From Archaeoglobus sp. JdFR-24 (GTDB lineage: Archaea; Halobacteriota; Archaeoglobi; Archaeoglobales; Archaeoglobaceae): DNA of 34,526 nt. The stretch lies in the NCBI GenBank assembly GCA_002011215.1, contig MTML01000031.1, positions 1-34,526 of the forward strand, in the 5' to 3' direction. Within the stretch, counting starts at the first letter, position 1. Each line of letters opens with the position of its first letter. Position numbers and translations under genes: made by a program. Below are positions 21,893 through 30,156 of the stretch, piece after piece. The notes beneath the pieces are model-generated. The model was not told where the DNA came from. It made no database searches and worked only from the letters and a program-made list of their open reading frames with translations.

Positions 21893-24269
21893 ATTAAAAG
21901 AAGGAATTTTTGTGCTGGATGACTTGAGGAATGTAAGTATAAAAATAGGGAAAGTTATTGAGGAGGAAGAGGAGTGGACTGAACCAGTAGGTCCAACACC
22001 AAAACCCGGAATTCTTGACCTGAGAAACTGGGATCACAAACTTCTGGAAAGATACGAACCATTCTACGGCCCGGTGCAGGACTTCTGTAATCTCTGTACC
22101 ATGGGTCCGTGCGATCTTTCCATGAATAAAAAAGGTGCATGTGGAATCGATTTGAGGACATCAAAAGCAAGGCTTGTTGCAATAGCATGTTGTATTGGAG
22201 CTGCTGCTCACACTGCTCATGCAAGACATCTTTTGAATCATATAATTGAGGAGTATGGTGAAGACCTTCCGATTGATCTCGGTTCAAACATAAACGTTGA
22301 AGCACCCAACATACGACTCATCTGTGGAATAAAACCCAAAACTATTGGTGATTTGAGGGAAGCGCTTGATTGGGCTGAAAGTGAAATAGTTAAGGTTCTC
22401 CACTCAACTCATATAGGGAATGAAGAAAGTTACATTGATTATGAATCCAAAGCGATGCATGTCGGCATGGTTGACCATGTTGGAATGGAAGTTGCTGATA
22501 TTGCACAGATGGTGGCATACAATTTGCCAAAAGCTGAACCTGATACACCACTCGTCGACACGGGATTCGGAATTGTTGACAGGACAAAGCCTGTGATTAT
22601 TGTAGTTGGACACAATGTGATGTATGCCAGGCCTGTTGCGGACTACCTTGAAGAAAAAGGTCTGATTGATCAGTTTGAGCTTGCGGGTCTTTGCTGTACA
22701 GCTCATGATATGGTGAGATACAACTCCAAAGCGAAGATATTTGGGCCGATTTATTATCAGCTCAGGGTCATCAGGGCTGGTTTGCCTGATATTGTTATTA
22801 GTGACGAGCAGTGTATCAGATCTGATCTGCTTGAGGCATGTAAGGCAATGGGAATCCCCCTCATAGCGACAAGCGATGCAGCTTGCAGAGGACTTCCCAA
22901 CAGAAACAACGATCCTGTAGAGGAAATAATTAAGGATATACTCTCTGGAAAAACACCCGGAGTGTTCTTGGATGATGGAGAGAAAATTGCAGAAGTTGCA
23001 ATAAAGGTTGCACAGGAAATATTCAAGAGAAAACAAAAAGGAGAACTCTTCCTGACAGAGGATGAGCTCAAAGAAGAAGTTAAAAAGTGCACCCAGTGTA
23101 TGAGCTGTGTATTCACATGCCCACACAATCTCAGAATTGACCAGGGAATGGCTGCAGGAAAGAAAGGCGACTACAGCAAACTTGCTGCGTTGGAAGAAGT
23201 CTGCATTGCATGTGGTAAGTGTGAACAGACCTGTCCCAAGAGTATAAGGATTATCAACGTCATAATGAAAACAGGTTATCAGAGCCTCATAAGCAAGACA
23301 GGAAAAACAAGAGTTGGTAGAGGAATGGTTCAGGATACTGAAATCAGAAACGTGGGTCAGCCCATTGTTTTCGGACAGATTCCGGGGGTTATCGCTGCTG
23401 TAGGATGTATAAACTATCCTGATGTAATGCAGGACATTAGAGATATTCTTGAGGAATTCCTTAAGAGGAGATACATTGTGGTGACTTCTGGATGTCATGC
23501 GATGGATATTGGAATGTTGAAGGATGAGGAGGGACAGACCCTTTATGAGAAGTATCCCGGCAATTTTGATGCAGGTGGGCTTGTCAACACTGGAAGTTGT
23601 GTAAGCAATGCACATATTGCTGGAGCTGTGATAAAAATAGCCAACATATTTGCAATGAGGTCACTGAGAGGAAATTATGCTGAAATCGCTGATTACACGC
23701 TGAACAGGGTTGGTGCAGTTGGATTCAGCTGGGGACCTTACAGTCACAAAGCAGCATCAATCGCAACGGGATTCAACAGACTTGGTGTGCCTGTTGTGGT
23801 TGGTCCTCATGGAACAAAATATAGGAGGGCATACATAGGTAAGTTCTGGAAACCGGAGAAATGGTGGGTTTACGACATAAAATCAAGACAGAAGGTATCG
23901 ATTGAACCAGCTCCCGACATACTGATTGCGGCAGTTGAGACCAAAGAGGAAGCGATTGTGCAGCTTGCAAGACTCTGTCTGAGACCAAATGACACGTCAC
24001 AGGGCAGGCAGATAAAGCTTACCCACTACTTAGAGCTTAGCCAGAACTATCTCGGTGCCCTGCCAGACGACTGGCCCATCTATGTGAGAAGCGAAGCTGA
24101 TCTACCGCTTAAGATGAAAGACACGCTGTTGAAGGTTCTCGAAGAGGAACACGGCTGGAAGATTGACTGGAGCAAGAAAAAGATTCTTGAAGGTCCAATA
24201 AGGCAATTCGACGCAGGATTCAATCCAACGATTATTGAAGAAGTTTATGATAAATACACTAAAAAATAA
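21843..24269 (+). CDS. cdhA: ACDS alpha subunit, Ni-Fe carbon monoxide dehydrogenase
   Basis: An 808-residue CO dehydrogenase subunit of the acetyl-CoA decarbonylase/synthase complex, reducing CO2 to CO for acetyl-CoA synthesis or the reverse. The C-cluster ligand segments are all present: VVGHNVMYARP, GLCCTAHDM, SDEQCIRSD, AVGCINYPD, TSGCHAMDIGM and NTGSCVSNAH, plus SHKAAS. Two ferredoxin motifs sit mid-protein (CTQCMSCVFTCP and CIACGKCEQTCP). The N-terminal cluster-B cysteines are Cys82, Cys85, Cys90 and Cys100, but no cysteine precedes Cys82. The start is TTG 21843 with GGGGAG 10 bases upstream, and a stop codon lies directly before it in frame. It is first in a six-gene cdh operon. Confidence 0.96.
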   Translation: MKSFIVEKLEVEQVVFELKEGIFVLDDLRNVSIKIGKVIEEEEEWTEPVGPTPKPGILDLRNWDHKLLERYEPFYGPVQDFCNLCTMGPCDLSMNKKGACGIDLRTSKARLVAIACCIGAAAHTAHARHLLNHIIEEYGEDLPIDLGSNINVEAPNIRLICGIKPKTIGDLREALDWAESEIVKVLHSTHIGNEESYIDYESKAMHVGMVDHVGMEVADIAQMVAYNLPKAEPDTPLVDTGFGIVDRTKPVIIVVGHNVMYARPVADYLEEKGLIDQFELAGLCCTAHDMVRYNSKAKIFGPIYYQLRVIRAGLPDIVISDEQCIRSDLLEACKAMGIPLIATSDAACRGLPNRNNDPVEEIIKDILSGKTPGVFLDDGEKIAEVAIKVAQEIFKRKQKGELFLTEDELKEEVKKCTQCMSCVFTCPHNLRIDQGMAAGKKGDYSKLAALEEVCIACGKCEQTCPKSIRIINVIMKTGYQSLISKTGKTRVGRGMVQDTEIRNVGQPIVFGQIPGVIAAVGCINYPDVMQDIRDILEEFLKRRYIVVTSGCHAMDIGMLKDEEGQTLYEKYPGNFDAGGLVNTGSCVSNAHIAGAVIKIANIFAMRSLRGNYAEIADYTLNRVGAVGFSWGPYSHKAASIATGFNRLGVPVVVGPHGTKYRRAYIGKFWKPEKWWVYDIKSRQKVSIEPAPDILIAAVETKEEAIVQLARLCLRPNDTSQGRQIKLTHYLELSQNYLGALPDDWPIYVRSEADLPLKMKDTLLKVLEEEHGWKIDWSKKKILEGPIRQFDAGFNPTIIEEVYDKYTKK

Positions 24270-24294
24270 ATTTAATTTTTTAGGGGGTTAGAAA

Positions 24295-24852
24295 ATGGCT
24301 AAAGCATCAGAAAAGGTAAGTAAAGGGGAGAAGTTTCCGCTTGCAAAAAGATTTCAGGTGGCTGATATTCAGGCAAGTAAAGAGGCCACTGCCGTTAAAC
24401 CTGAAGTGGTTGCCAAAATGGTCAAAAGAGCTAAAAACCCGGTGCTTGTTACTGGTAAGTACCTTCTGAAGGAACCCAAGCTTGTAGAGGTTGCAGTTAA
24501 GTTTTATGGAAAGGGAATTCCTATTATCGCTACTGGTGGTTCGAGCAAGCCACTTATTGAGAATGGGGTGAAACCTCAGTCAGTAGTGTTTTCGCTGCAT
24601 CAGATAACGCAGTACATGCTTGATCCAGAGTGGAAAGGATTCAATGGTCAGCCTTATGATCTGGTTTTGTACTTAGGGTTCACACCATACTACCTGAGCA
24701 GAATGCTCTCCGCTCTCAAACACTTCTCCAAACTAACAACAATTGCAATAGATGAATTCTACCATCCACATGCGAAATTCAGTTTCACCAATTTAACGAA
24801 AGATAAGGAATTGCATTATGCGATGCTTGAAAAGGTTTTGGAGGGAATTTAG
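24295..24852 (+). CDS. cdhB: ACDS epsilon subunit
   Basis: A 185-residue epsilon subunit of the ACDS complex, which forms the alpha2-epsilon2 CO dehydrogenase component with CdhA and is thought to aid electron transfer through a Rossmann-like flavin or nucleotide-type fold. Family blocks include VTGKYLLKEPKLVEVAVKF, IPIIATGGSSKPLIENGV, DLVLYLGFTPYYLSRMLSAL and TIAIDEFYHPHAKFSF. The length is typical. AGGGGG precedes ATG 24295, 25 bases behind cdhA. The order cdhA-cdhB-cdhC matches methanogen ACDS operons. Confidence 0.95.
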   Translation: MAKASEKVSKGEKFPLAKRFQVADIQASKEATAVKPEVVAKMVKRAKNPVLVTGKYLLKEPKLVEVAVKFYGKGIPIIATGGSSKPLIENGVKPQSVVFSLHQITQYMLDPEWKGFNGQPYDLVLYLGFTPYYLSRMLSALKHFSKLTTIAIDEFYHPHAKFSFTNLTKDKELHYAMLEKVLEGI

Positions 24853-24914
24853 AGGAATACGACATGAATTTGGTAATAGGATTAGTGTAGATATTATGAA
24901 TGGGGGTGTTAATT

Positions 24915-26480
24915 TTGGTAGAAAGAAAGAAAATTGAAATTCCGGCAGACGCAAAAAAGGTAGAGAGCGTTGGTGAGGAGACAGAATTTCCCTTTGATAT
25001 ATCTCCTATGTATGAAGGAGAAAGGATTAGAAAAGGAGACATGTATGTTGAACTGGGAGGCACAGAACAGCCTGGATTCGAATTGGTTATGGCCCTACCA
25101 GTCGATGAAGTAGAAGACATGAAAGTGACGGTTGTTGGACCCGATCTTGATGAGATGGAGGAGGGTAAGGCCTACCCGTATGCGATGATTTACTACGTTG
25201 CAGGTTCGCAGGTTGAGGTTGATCTGGAACCTGTGATTGAAAGGAGAAACCACGACTTCCAGAATTACCTCGAAGGCTACATGCATCTCAACCAGAGATA
25301 TGATATATGGATCAGGCTTGGGAAGGGCGCAATAAAGAAAGGTCTCAAGAGCCTTGTTCAGATTGCAAAGGCTACAATGATGCTCTTCAAAAATGAGCTC
25401 CCATTTATCGAGAAAATTGAAGCTGTCTATGTGACTGATGCAGATCTTGTTAACAAAATCCTTAACGAGATTGCAATGCCGATTTATGAGGAGAGAGATG
25501 CAAGAGTCGAGGCTCTGCATGATGAGGATGTGGATGAGTTTTATTCATGCACACTCTGTCAGAGCTTTGCTCCCACAAACGTCTGTGTTGTCAGCCCAGA
25601 TAGACCATCCCTCTGTGGAGCCATTTCATGGTTTGATGGTAGGGCTGCTGCAAAAGTAGATCCAGAAGGGCCCAACAGGGCAATTCCGAAAGGAGAGCTT
25701 GTCGATCCAATCGGGGGAGAATACTCTGGAGTAAATGAGTTTGCCAAGGAAGAGAGTGGTGGAGAATATGATAGAGTAAAACTTCACAGCTTCTTCGAAT
25801 ATCCACACACATCATGCGGTTGTTTTGAGGTTATTGGTTTCTACATGCCTGAAGTAGATGGGATTGGATGGGTACACAGAGGATATCCTGAGCCGGCACC
25901 AAATGGACTGCCATTCTCCACGATGGCAGGACAGACTGGTGGTGGAAAGCAAATAGCTGGTTTCCTTGGAGTGGGTATCAGTTACTTCAGAAGCAAGAAG
26001 TTCATACAGGCAGATGGTGGATGGTACAGGGTAGTTTGGATGCCTAAGGACCTTAAGGATAGAGTCTCCAAGTATATTCCTGATGACATCAGAGACAAGA
26101 TTGCCACAGAGGAGGATGCCGGAACAATCGACGAACTCAAAGAATTCCTCCAGAAGGTTGATCATCCAGTTGTAAAGGGTGTCGTCAGACCAGTTGACGG
26201 CAAAAAGATTACAGAGGGCTGGGAAGCAGAGGAGGAAGTGGTTGAAGAAGAAGTGGTTGAAGAAGAAGTGGCTGAAGCACAGCCCCAGATGGTTCAGCAA
26301 GTACCTGCTCCTGCCATGCAGCAAATGCCTATGGGAATGCCTCAGCTTCCACAACTTCAGCTTCCACAACTTCCCGCAACTTCCGCAGGTGGTATAAAAC
26401 TGGTTATTAAGGATGCCAAGATCTATATTGACAAAATAGTGATTAAGAAACCTGAGAAGGAGAAAAAGGGAGGTAAATAA
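24915..26480 (+). CDS. cdhC: ACDS beta subunit, acetyl-CoA synthase
   Basis: A 521-residue subunit that assembles acetyl-CoA from CO, a methyl group and CoA at the A-cluster. The ligands are visible: four Cys for the [4Fe-4S] cubane in CTLCQSFAPTNVC (from Cys212) and SLCG, and the Cys301-Gly-Cys303 motif that chelates the distal nickel. After about residue 435 comes a low-complexity linker: acidic pentads (EVVEE repeated), then a Gln/Pro/Met/Leu-rich part, then a short beta-rich tail (IKLVIKDAKIYIDKIVIKK). TTG 24915 is preferred because GGGGGTG (24902-24908) lies 6 bases before it; an in-frame ATG at 24900 would place that site inside the gene. There is no bacterial-type N-terminal CODH-binding domain, as normal for archaea. 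Confidence 0.95.
   Translation: MVERKKIEIPADAKKVESVGEETEFPFDISPMYEGERIRKGDMYVELGGTEQPGFELVMALPVDEVEDMKVTVVGPDLDEMEEGKAYPYAMIYYVAGSQVEVDLEPVIERRNHDFQNYLEGYMHLNQRYDIWIRLGKGAIKKGLKSLVQIAKATMMLFKNELPFIEKIEAVYVTDADLVNKILNEIAMPIYEERDARVEALHDEDVDEFYSCTLCQSFAPTNVCVVSPDRPSLCGAISWFDGRAAAKVDPEGPNRAIPKGELVDPIGGEYSGVNEFAKEESGGEYDRVKLHSFFEYPHTSCGCFEVIGFYMPEVDGIGWVHRGYPEPAPNGLPFSTMAGQTGGGKQIAGFLGVGISYFRSKKFIQADGGWYRVVWMPKDLKDRVSKYIPDDIRDKIATEEDAGTIDELKEFLQKVDHPVVKGVVRPVDGKKITEGWEAEEEVVEEEVVEEEVAEAQPQMVQQVPAPAMQQMPMGMPQLPQLQLPQLPATSAGGIKLVIKDAKIYIDKIVIKKPEKEKKGGK
26235..26279 (+). repeat. Three 15-base tandem repeats in the cdhC linker
   Basis: GAAGTGGTTGAAGAA occurs twice exactly and a third time with two changes, encoding EVVEE, EVVEE, EVAEA. 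A shorter repeat (CAGCTTCCACAACTT, about 26342-26371) encodes the following QLPQL pattern. The linker length is likely variable between strains. Confidence 0.8.
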
Positions 26481-27254
26481 TTGGTAGTAATAGCAGTGAC
26501 GGGCAAGGGTGGAACAGGAAAAACTGTAATTTCCGCCCTTCTCATCCATTTTTTATCTGAGCAGGGAAAGAAATTACTGGCTGTTGATGCTGATCCAGAT
26601 TCAAATTTACCCGATGCTCTCGGCGTAAATCCAAGAAAAACGCTTGGGGAAATAAGGGAAGTATTTCAAGTTAGCAGGGATGATATGGGAACGATGAACA
26701 AAGAGCAATGGCTGGAAGGTAAGATTTATAGTGAGGCTATCACAGAGACAGATTCATACGATCTGCTTGTTATGGGGCGACCTGAGGGTGAGGGTTGTTA
26801 CTGTTTCGCCAACAACCTATTGAGGGGTGTTCTCAGAAAACTGATGAGGCATTATGATGTTATAGTGATTGATACTGAAGCTGGTCTTGAGCATTTTAGC
26901 AGAGGAACGATAAGTAATGCAGATTACATAGTTGTTGTGACAGATATGTCAAAAAAGGGTCTGGCGACAGCTAAAAGAATAAAAGAACTCTCTCAGGAAC
27001 TGAAAATTAACTTTAAGAAAATTTATCTTGTTGGCAACAGAATTATGGGTGGAACTGCAGTAGAAATTATAAAAAGATTCTCGGATGAGGAGGGCATTGA
27101 ACTGCTTGATTTGCTACCATATGATGAAAAAATTGTTCAGCTGGACATGAAAGGTGATCCTGTCACTTTAATTGATAATTCAGAATATTCTGAAAAGATT
27201 AAAAAAATAGCAAGCATACTGGTTGGTGGTAATAATGGGAAAAATGAGCATTGA
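26481..27254 (+). CDS. cooC: CooC/AcsF-type nickel-insertion ATPase
   Basis: A 257-residue MinD/CooC family P-loop ATPase. It carries the deviant Walker A KGGTGKT (residues 9-15), a switch region VDADPDSNLP, the DTEAGLEHFSRG block, and the CooC hallmark Cys106-Tyr-Cys108 in GEGCYCFANN, where the two cysteines bind nickel across the dimer. CooC proteins use ATP to help load Ni into the CODH C-cluster, or the A-cluster in the case of AcsF. The start is TTG 26481, directly after the cdhC stop, with GGGAGG in the end of cdhC. It sits between cdhC and cdhD, the usual place in archaeal cdh operons. Confidence 0.93.
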   Translation: MVVIAVTGKGGTGKTVISALLIHFLSEQGKKLLAVDADPDSNLPDALGVNPRKTLGEIREVFQVSRDDMGTMNKEQWLEGKIYSEAITETDSYDLLVMGRPEGEGCYCFANNLLRGVLRKLMRHYDVIVIDTEAGLEHFSRGTISNADYIVVVTDMSKKGLATAKRIKELSQELKINFKKIYLVGNRIMGGTAVEIIKRFSDEEGIELLDLLPYDEKIVQLDMKGDPVTLIDNSEYSEKIKKIASILVGGNNGKNEH

Positions 27255-28599
27255 AGAGTTTTTAGAGCTGCTTAAAAAATATGACATCGAAGTTCTTGAA
27301 GGAGTTACAATTGAGGGTGATCTTGAAATAGAGGTTGAGGAGGGTGGAGTGGCTGACCAGACTACAATGGCGTATCTTTATACAGTAGTTCAGGAGGTAC
27401 GAAACTTCCTCTACTATGCAAACATGGCAATGGGGCATCTATCAAATGTTTCCAACCTTCTTGGCATGCCAATGCCCTTTGCACCGGCTATGCAACCTCA
27501 ACCAGCTCCTTTGCAGGTTCAGGAAGTCGTTCCGATGGAGGTTCCAGAATTCAAGCTCCCAGAAAAATTGATAGAAGCTAAATTTGAACCTCTGAAAGTG
27601 GAGTATCCAGGAAAGATTCAGGAAGTTGTTCTTGGTGCAACAAGGAAGGATGGAGGTACAAGAGGTGAGGTTGTTGTAATCGGCGGTGAGAAAAGCCTTC
27701 CATTCTATCTATTTGATGCTCCTCAACCACATCTTCCCGTCGTGGCAGTCGATGTTTTTGACAGAAAACCTGCGCTTGCAAAGGCAGTTAGAGAGCATTA
27801 TGAGGATGTTCTCGACGATCCGGCGGATTGGGCTAAGAAGGCAGTAAATAAGTTTGGAGCAGACCTCATAACCCTGCATCTGATAAGTACTGACCCGCTT
27901 CTTGAAGATACCCCTGCAAAAGAGGCTGTAAAGGTTCTTGAAGATGTTCTTCAGGCTGTTAAAGTACCGATCATTGTTGGTGGGAGTGGTAACAAAGAGA
28001 AAGATCCTGAGGTTCTTGAGAAAGCTGCTGAGATTGCCGAAGGTGAGAGGATAATGCTCGCATCAGCAACCTTGGATATGGACTGGGAAAGGATCGCAAA
28101 TGCAGCCAAAAACCATGGTCATGTTGTGCTGAGCTGGACTCAGATGGACATCAACAATCAGAAGACACTGAACAGGTATCTGCTTAAGAGAGCCGGAATG
28201 AAGCCAGAAGATATCGTGATGGATCCAACGACCGCAGCACTAGGTTATGGGCTTGATTATGCATTCACGAATATGGAAAGGATCAGAATCAGTGGTCTAA
28301 GGGGTGATACAGATCTTGCATTCCCGATGTCAAGTGGAACTACAAATGCATGGGGTGCAAGAGAAGCATGGATGAAAGATTCTCCGATCGAGGATGACAG
28401 TGACTGGGGGCCAAGGGAGCTGAGAGGTCCGATCTGGGAGATTGTCACCGGACTCACGTTATCTCTCGCTGGAGTGGATCTCTTCATGATGATGCATCCC
28501 GGTGCAGTTGCGGTGCTTAAGGAAATCATGTTGACTCTTGGTGGAAAGATTTCCGGTTCGGTTGCAGATCCCGGTGACTGGATATTCATGGAGGGATGA
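27235..28599 (+). CDS. cdhD: ACDS delta subunit, corrinoid Fe-S protein small subunit
   Basis: A 454-residue delta subunit that pairs with CdhE to form the corrinoid protein carrying the methyl group between tetrahydrosarcinapterin-type carriers and the A-cluster. The N-terminal beta segment VLEGVTIEGDLEIEVEE is followed by a Pro/Met/Gln-rich linker (MPMPFAPAMQPQPAP, near residues 80-95) and a TIM-barrel domain with LISTDPLLED, IIVGGSGNKEKD, LSWTQMDINNQKTLN and DIVMDPTTAALGYGL. ATG 27235 is chosen because GGTGG lies just before it and the protein overlaps the end of cooC by 20 bases; a TTG at 27223 is an alternative. The gene ends overlapping the cdhE start region. Confidence 0.94.
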   Translation: MGKMSIEEFLELLKKYDIEVLEGVTIEGDLEIEVEEGGVADQTTMAYLYTVVQEVRNFLYYANMAMGHLSNVSNLLGMPMPFAPAMQPQPAPLQVQEVVPMEVPEFKLPEKLIEAKFEPLKVEYPGKIQEVVLGATRKDGGTRGEVVVIGGEKSLPFYLFDAPQPHLPVVAVDVFDRKPALAKAVREHYEDVLDDPADWAKKAVNKFGADLITLHLISTDPLLEDTPAKEAVKVLEDVLQAVKVPIIVGGSGNKEKDPEVLEKAAEIAEGERIMLASATLDMDWERIANAAKNHGHVVLSWTQMDINNQKTLNRYLLKRAGMKPEDIVMDPTTAALGYGLDYAFTNMERIRISGLRGDTDLAFPMSSGTTNAWGAREAWMKDSPIEDDSDWGPRELRGPIWEIVTGLTLSLAGVDLFMMMHPGAVAVLKEIMLTLGGKISGSVADPGDWIFMEG

Positions 28600-28601
28600 A
28601 G

Positions 28602-30011
28602 ATGAAAGTGAAAAGCCCTCTGGAAGTTTACAAGTTTCTTCCACAGACGAACTGTGGAGAATGTGGTTTTGACACCTGTATGAGCTTTGCTGCACATATT
28701 ATAGACAGGAGTGTTAAACCAGAAGACTGCCCACCTCTGATAAAAGATTCAGAAAAGGATGAAAAGATAAAGAAAAAGCTGGAACAGCTGATTGAGCTTA
28801 CATCTCCTGAGATTGCAGAAGTCATTATAGGGAAGGGTGACGCAGCGGTAAAAATTGGTGGAGAGGATGTTCTGCACAGGCATGAGATGACCTATTTTAA
28901 TCCAACGGCATTCTTCTATGATGTCTGGGACACGATGAACGAAAAAGACCTTGAGGTGAGATGCAAAAAAGTTGTTGAGTACAGGAAATTCTATGTTGGT
29001 AAGTTCCTGACACTGGATGGTTTCGCTGTAAGGTGCACATCAAACAACCCCGATACATACAGAAATGTCGTAAAGAAAGTTGCATCGTATGGTAAGCCAA
29101 TGATTTTGATCTCTATGGATCCAGAATGCATGAGGGCTGCACTTGAGGAAGTGGCAGATACAAAACCACTGATTTATGCAGCAACAGAATCTAACTGGAG
29201 AGAATTCCTGGAACTTGCCCTCAAATATAATGTGCCTGTAACTGTAAGAGCAAAAGACCTCAACATGCTAAAAAGTCTGGCAGCAACGTTCAAAAACGCG
29301 GGTGTAAATGAAATAGTCCTCGATCCGGTAACCGAGCCACTCGGGGAAGGTCTGAAGGGAACTTTTGAGAGGGTTGTTAATTTGAGGAGAACAGGAATTC
29401 AGGGAGAAGACAGGGACATCGCATATCCAGTAATGATAACCCCTATTGCTGCATGGATGATCGAGGGCGATGATGTGGAAAAGACATACTGGGAAACCAT
29501 TCTTGCGAGTCTTTTCATAGTCAAATACGGAGATGTGATGATATTCAGAAGCCTTGAACCCTATTCTGTGATGCCAACAATAACTCTGAGATTCAACATC
29601 TATACAGATCCAAGAACTCCCGTTCAGGTTGAGCCAGGCTTGAGACCAATTGCAGATCCGGACGAAAACTCTCCTGTCTTCATCACAACAAACTTTGCCC
29701 TCACGTATTATACTGTTGAAAGTGATTTGACGAGTGCAAACATAAAGTCTTGGTTGCTTGTTCTTGATACTGGTGGTCTTGGAGTAGAGGTCAGTGTTGC
29801 AGGAGGTCAGTTCACCGCTGGAAAGGTCAAGGATCTCATCAAGGAGACCGGGATAGAAGAGAAGGTGAATCACAAAATACTTGTACTCCCCGGACTTGCT
29901 GCGAGGTTGCAGGGTGCTATTGAGGATGAAGCTGGCTGGACAGTAAAGGTAGGACCAATGGATTCCGGGAGAATTAAAGGATGGCTTGAGACAAACTGGC
30001 CACCTGAGTAG
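28602..30011 (+). CDS. cdhE: ACDS gamma subunit, corrinoid Fe-S protein large subunit
   Basis: A 469-residue gamma subunit: an N-terminal [4Fe-4S] domain (Cys18, Cys21, Cys26, Cys43), which re-reduces cobalt, a TIM-barrel domain that accepts the methyl group from the pterin carrier, and a C-terminal cobamide-binding domain (LVLPGLAARLQGAIEDE near the end). All parts are present and the length is normal. GGAGGG ends 6 bases before ATG 28602; the in-frame ATG at 28596 touches that site, so 28602 is preferred. It is last in the cdh operon. The Fe-S domain closely resembles that of the ferredoxin at 19602-20072. Confidence 0.95.
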   Translation: MKVKSPLEVYKFLPQTNCGECGFDTCMSFAAHIIDRSVKPEDCPPLIKDSEKDEKIKKKLEQLIELTSPEIAEVIIGKGDAAVKIGGEDVLHRHEMTYFNPTAFFYDVWDTMNEKDLEVRCKKVVEYRKFYVGKFLTLDGFAVRCTSNNPDTYRNVVKKVASYGKPMILISMDPECMRAALEEVADTKPLIYAATESNWREFLELALKYNVPVTVRAKDLNMLKSLAATFKNAGVNEIVLDPVTEPLGEGLKGTFERVVNLRRTGIQGEDRDIAYPVMITPIAAWMIEGDDVEKTYWETILASLFIVKYGDVMIFRSLEPYSVMPTITLRFNIYTDPRTPVQVEPGLRPIADPDENSPVFITTNFALTYYTVESDLTSANIKSWLLVLDTGGLGVEVSVAGGQFTAGKVKDLIKETGIEEKVNHKILVLPGLAARLQGAIEDEAGWTVKVGPMDSGRIKGWLETNWPPE

Positions 30012-30017
30012 TATCAA

Positions 30018-30060
30018 TTTCAACTTCTTTAATATTTTGTTATTTTTTACTGATTATTTT
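30018..30060 (+). terminator. T-rich terminator after the cdh operon
   Basis: Several T-runs (TTTAATATTTTGTTATTTTTT) begin a few bases after the cdhE stop codon, followed by the promoter of the cytochrome operon. Confidence 0.5.
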
Positions 30061-30126
30061 GATATAATAGATTATTCTAATTCCTGATAGAGTTATCTAA
30101 GGTTAACTATTTAATGTGACCAAAAA

Positions 30127-30137
30127 TTTTAAATTTA
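30127..30137 (+). promoter_or_regulatory. TATA box for the cytochrome operon
   Basis: TTTTAAATTTA is centred about 25 bases upstream of ATG 30157; no Shine-Dalgarno is present. A leaderless transcript for the four-gene operon is likely. Confidence 0.6.
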
Positions 30138-30156
30138 TTTTTGATGATTAAACATT

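Noticed and set aside
22404..23615. 403-codon minus-strand open frame opposite cdhA
   Set aside because: It is antisense to a well-conserved gene, Ser/Cys/His-rich and without domain features, as expected for a shadow frame.
25812..26549. 245-codon minus-strand open frame opposite the cdhC end
   Set aside because: Antisense to cdhC and its repeat linker; the Phe/Leu/His-rich runs are the complement of the acidic repeats.
29268..30023. 251-codon minus-strand open frame opposite cdhE
   Set aside because: It overlaps the conserved cdhE completely, lacks protein-like motifs, and its composition is that of reversed coding sequence.
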